64,000 nucleotides of DNA from Sapria himalayana (lineage: Eukaryota; Streptophyta; Magnoliopsida; Malpighiales; Rafflesiaceae): positions 1 to 64,000 of the forward strand of contig JAREIK010009576.1 in assembly GCA_029783825.1 (NCBI GenBank), in the 5' to 3' direction. The position numbers were made by a program, and so were the translations under genes. Below the pieces are notes generated by a model. It searched no databases. It was given only the letters and a program-made list of their open reading frames with translations, and was not told where the DNA came from. Below, piece by piece: positions 61,131 through 64,000 of the stretch; the stretch's first letter is position 1; the number at the start of each line of letters is the position of its first letter.

Positions 61131-64000
61131 TAGTAAGATATATAGATAAATAGATAGATACAAAGATCAGTAGATTAATATATAAATATATAGATACACA
61201 TATAGAAAGATAGATAAATAAGTAGAGATAAGTAGATTGACAAAGAGATACAGATATTAAAGGACAGATAGACATATCATAGATGGATATATAAAAAGAA
61301 AGAAAGTTAGATATATAGATAGATAGATAGATAGATATAAAGATAAATAGATAGATAGACAGATAGAAAGATAGACATATAGATATATAAACATATTAGC
61401 AAATAAATAGATAGACAGATGGATAGATAGATAGATAAACAAATAAATAGAAATAAAGATAGATAGATAAATAAATAAATAGATAGATAGACAAATTGAT
61501 AGATAGACAGATAGATATATAGATAGAAAAATAGATAGATTGACAAATAGACATACAGACATACAAACAAAGATATAGATAGAAATATAAAAAGATAGAT
61601 TGATAAATAGATAGAAAGATAAATAGATAGAGAGAAAGAGAGATAGATTATTAGCAAGATAGATAGATAGATAGACCGATAGATAGATAGATATATATAG
61701 ATAGATAGATAGACATACAGATAGATAGATAGACAGATAAATAGATAGATAGATAATTAAATAAACATTTTGACAAATAGAGAGATTGGTTGATAGATTG
61801 ATAGATAGATAGATAGACAAATTGACAAATAGACAGATAGATGGATAGATCGATAGACATATAAATAGATAGTTAGATAAATAGATAAATATATGTATAT
61901 ATATATATAGACAAATAGATAAATAGACAGACATACAGTCATACAGACAAATAGATATATAGATGGATTGATGGACATATAGATAGATATATGGATAGAT
62001 AGATAGAGAGATATATAGATAGATAGGTATATAGATAAATCGATAAATAGATAGATAGATAGAGAAATGACAAAAAGACAGATGGATAAATAGATAGATA
62101 GATAGATAGGAAAATAAATAGAATGATAGACAAATAGATAGATAAACAAATACATTGATAGATAAATAAATAGATTGATTGATAGACACACATATAGATA
62201 GACAAATAGAAAACCCAACACAAAGATAGATATAAAGTCAAATAAAGAGATAGATACATACATACATAGATTGAACGATAGCAATAAAGAATGGTCGATA
62301 GATCGATAGACAGATAGATAGATAAATAGATTGAGAGATAGACTAATTGATATATAGGTAGATAGACATATAGACAGATAGACAGATAGACAAATAGAAA
62401 GATTGAAAGTTAGATAGATAGACATATACACATAAAGACATATAGACAAACAGATTGATTGATTGATTGACAAATACATAGATATCCAGATACATAGATA
62501 GTGAATTTAACAAATAGATAGTTAGATAGTTTGGCACATATATAGATAAATATATAAATAGATAGATGGATAAAATGTTAGATAGATAGATAAAGAGATT
62601 GATATATAGATAGATAAAAAATAGATAGATAGATATATAGAAAGATAGATAGATAGGTAGACAGATATATAAATATAATAAAAGATAAATGGATAAATAG
62701 ATAAATAGATAGATAGACAAATAAACAAATAGACATCTAGATAAATAGACAGACAATTAGATTACACAAATAGATAGATTGATAGATAGACTGACACAAA
62801 CAAAAAATATGTAAATAGATAGATAAATAGATAATTGATAGATTTATTAATCGATTAATATATTCATACATAGATATAATGGTTGGTAGGTAGGAATAAA
62901 GGTTGGTAGATATATTGATAGAAACAAAAAATATAGATTGATTGATATATATATATATATATATAAGATTGATAGTTATAATTATAGATAGATATATTGA
63001 TAGACATAGCTAGATAGGCACATAAATAGATAGATAGATAAACTGAAAGATAGAAAGATAGATAAATAGATAGATAGATAAACTAAAAGATAGAAATAGA
63101 TAAATAGATAGATAGATATATAGATAGATAGACATATAGTAGACAAATAAAAATATAAAGAGATAGATAAGTAGATAAATAGACAATTAGATAGATAGAT
63201 ATATAGATAGATATATAGACAAATAGACAAAGATAGATAGACATATAGATAGATAAATAAATGCTCAAATAGATAAACAGATTGATAAAAAAATAGAGAC
63301 ACATAGAAATTGACAAATAGATAGATCGATTGATAGACAAACAAACAAACAAACAAAGAGATAGATAGATTGATAGATAGATAGATAGGTTGGTAGATTG
63401 ATAGATTGATAGTTAGAATGATCGATAAACAAATAGATAGATAGACAGATAGATAGACAAATGGATTGATATATAGATAGAAAAATAGACTAAAGAAAGA
63501 TAAACAAATAGATAGATAGACAAATATACAAATAAATAGATATAAAAATATTAAATAGATATATAGATAGATACACAAATAAACTAATAGACAAAAATAT
63601 AGACATATAAATATACAATAGATATATCGACATATAGATAGATAGATATATAGATAAATAAATAGATAGATAGATAAATAGACTCTTAGAAAGATACATA
63701 GATAGACAAATAAACATATATATATATATATATATATATATAGTTTGATTGATTGATTGATTGAAATATATATATAGAAAAAATGAAAGATAGATAAACA
63801 AATAGATAGATAGACATATAAATAAATATACAAATATATAGATAGATATATAGACACATAGACAAGATAGATAGATAGAAATATAAACAAATGCATAGAT
63901 AGACATATAGATAAATAGATAGATAAATAGACATACATATAGTTAGACAAATAGACAAATCGATAGATAGACACAGACAATCAAATAATTAGAATGATAA
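61131..64000. repeat. Degenerate (TAGA)n array to the window end
   Basis: About 2.9 kb of imperfect TAGA/GATA tetranucleotides with CAAA and TATATA variants, interrupted by (TA)n runs near 61890, 62945 and 63717. GGTTGGTAGGTAGGAATAAA near 62881 resembles the GGTAGG patches of the 48425-50632 array. Open frames here are periodic artefacts. The array continues past the window. Confidence 0.95.

Overview
The window looks like intergenic nuclear DNA of a flowering plant with a large, very AT-rich, transposon-filled genome. Support comes from four CACTA (En/Spm) DNA transposons with plant-type TNP2 and Transposase_24 genes, a plant-type LINE with an RNase H domain, and long simple-sequence arrays. 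I see no intact host gene, no RNA gene and no CRISPR. Species cannot be named from the sequence. Nearly all coding sequence is broken transposon coding sequence.

Layout. (1) A degenerate CTAT array of about 3.9 kb (1-2426 plus 13205-14680) has a higher-order repeat of about 1.85 kb. It is split by CACTA element A (2427-13204), an internally deleted copy with TIR CACAACAAGAA and target duplication ATC. (2) Element B (about 14705-19769, + strand) is 5'-truncated. It keeps the TNP2 C-terminus, an almost fully readable five-exon Transposase_24 gene, two copies of an unusual 3' unit and a 3' end in CATGTAGTG. (3) Element C (19770-39033, - strand) is tail to tail with B. It has a 3' unit, Transposase_24, TNP2, a 5' intron of about 9.8 kb holding a ~540-bp AT satellite and a LINE inserted with a 16-bp target duplication, a 5' UTR exon and subterminal repeats. 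(4) Element D (39034-48424, + strand) is a second CACTA family with GACC/GGTC subterminal repeats, the same kind of satellite in its 5' intron, and decayed TNP2 and Transposase_24 genes. (5) A TAGA array (48425-50632), element E (about 50640-61130, a third CACTA family carrying less AT-rich foreign sequence), and another TAGA array run to the end.

In an active CACTA element, TNP2 (TNPD type) is the catalytic transposase and the second gene (Transposase_24, counterpart of TNPA) is thought to bind the subterminal repeats. Every copy here has stops or frameshifts, so activity would need an intact relative elsewhere. The most unusual feature is a repeated 3' module in elements A, B and C. In it an intron with recognisable splice signals (GTATGT ... 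TTTCTTACAG) is filled by a G-rich GCN/RGY trinucleotide array of 0.3-1.1 kb followed by a dyad-rich TATACGTAC block. The module is present three times in A, twice in B and once in C.
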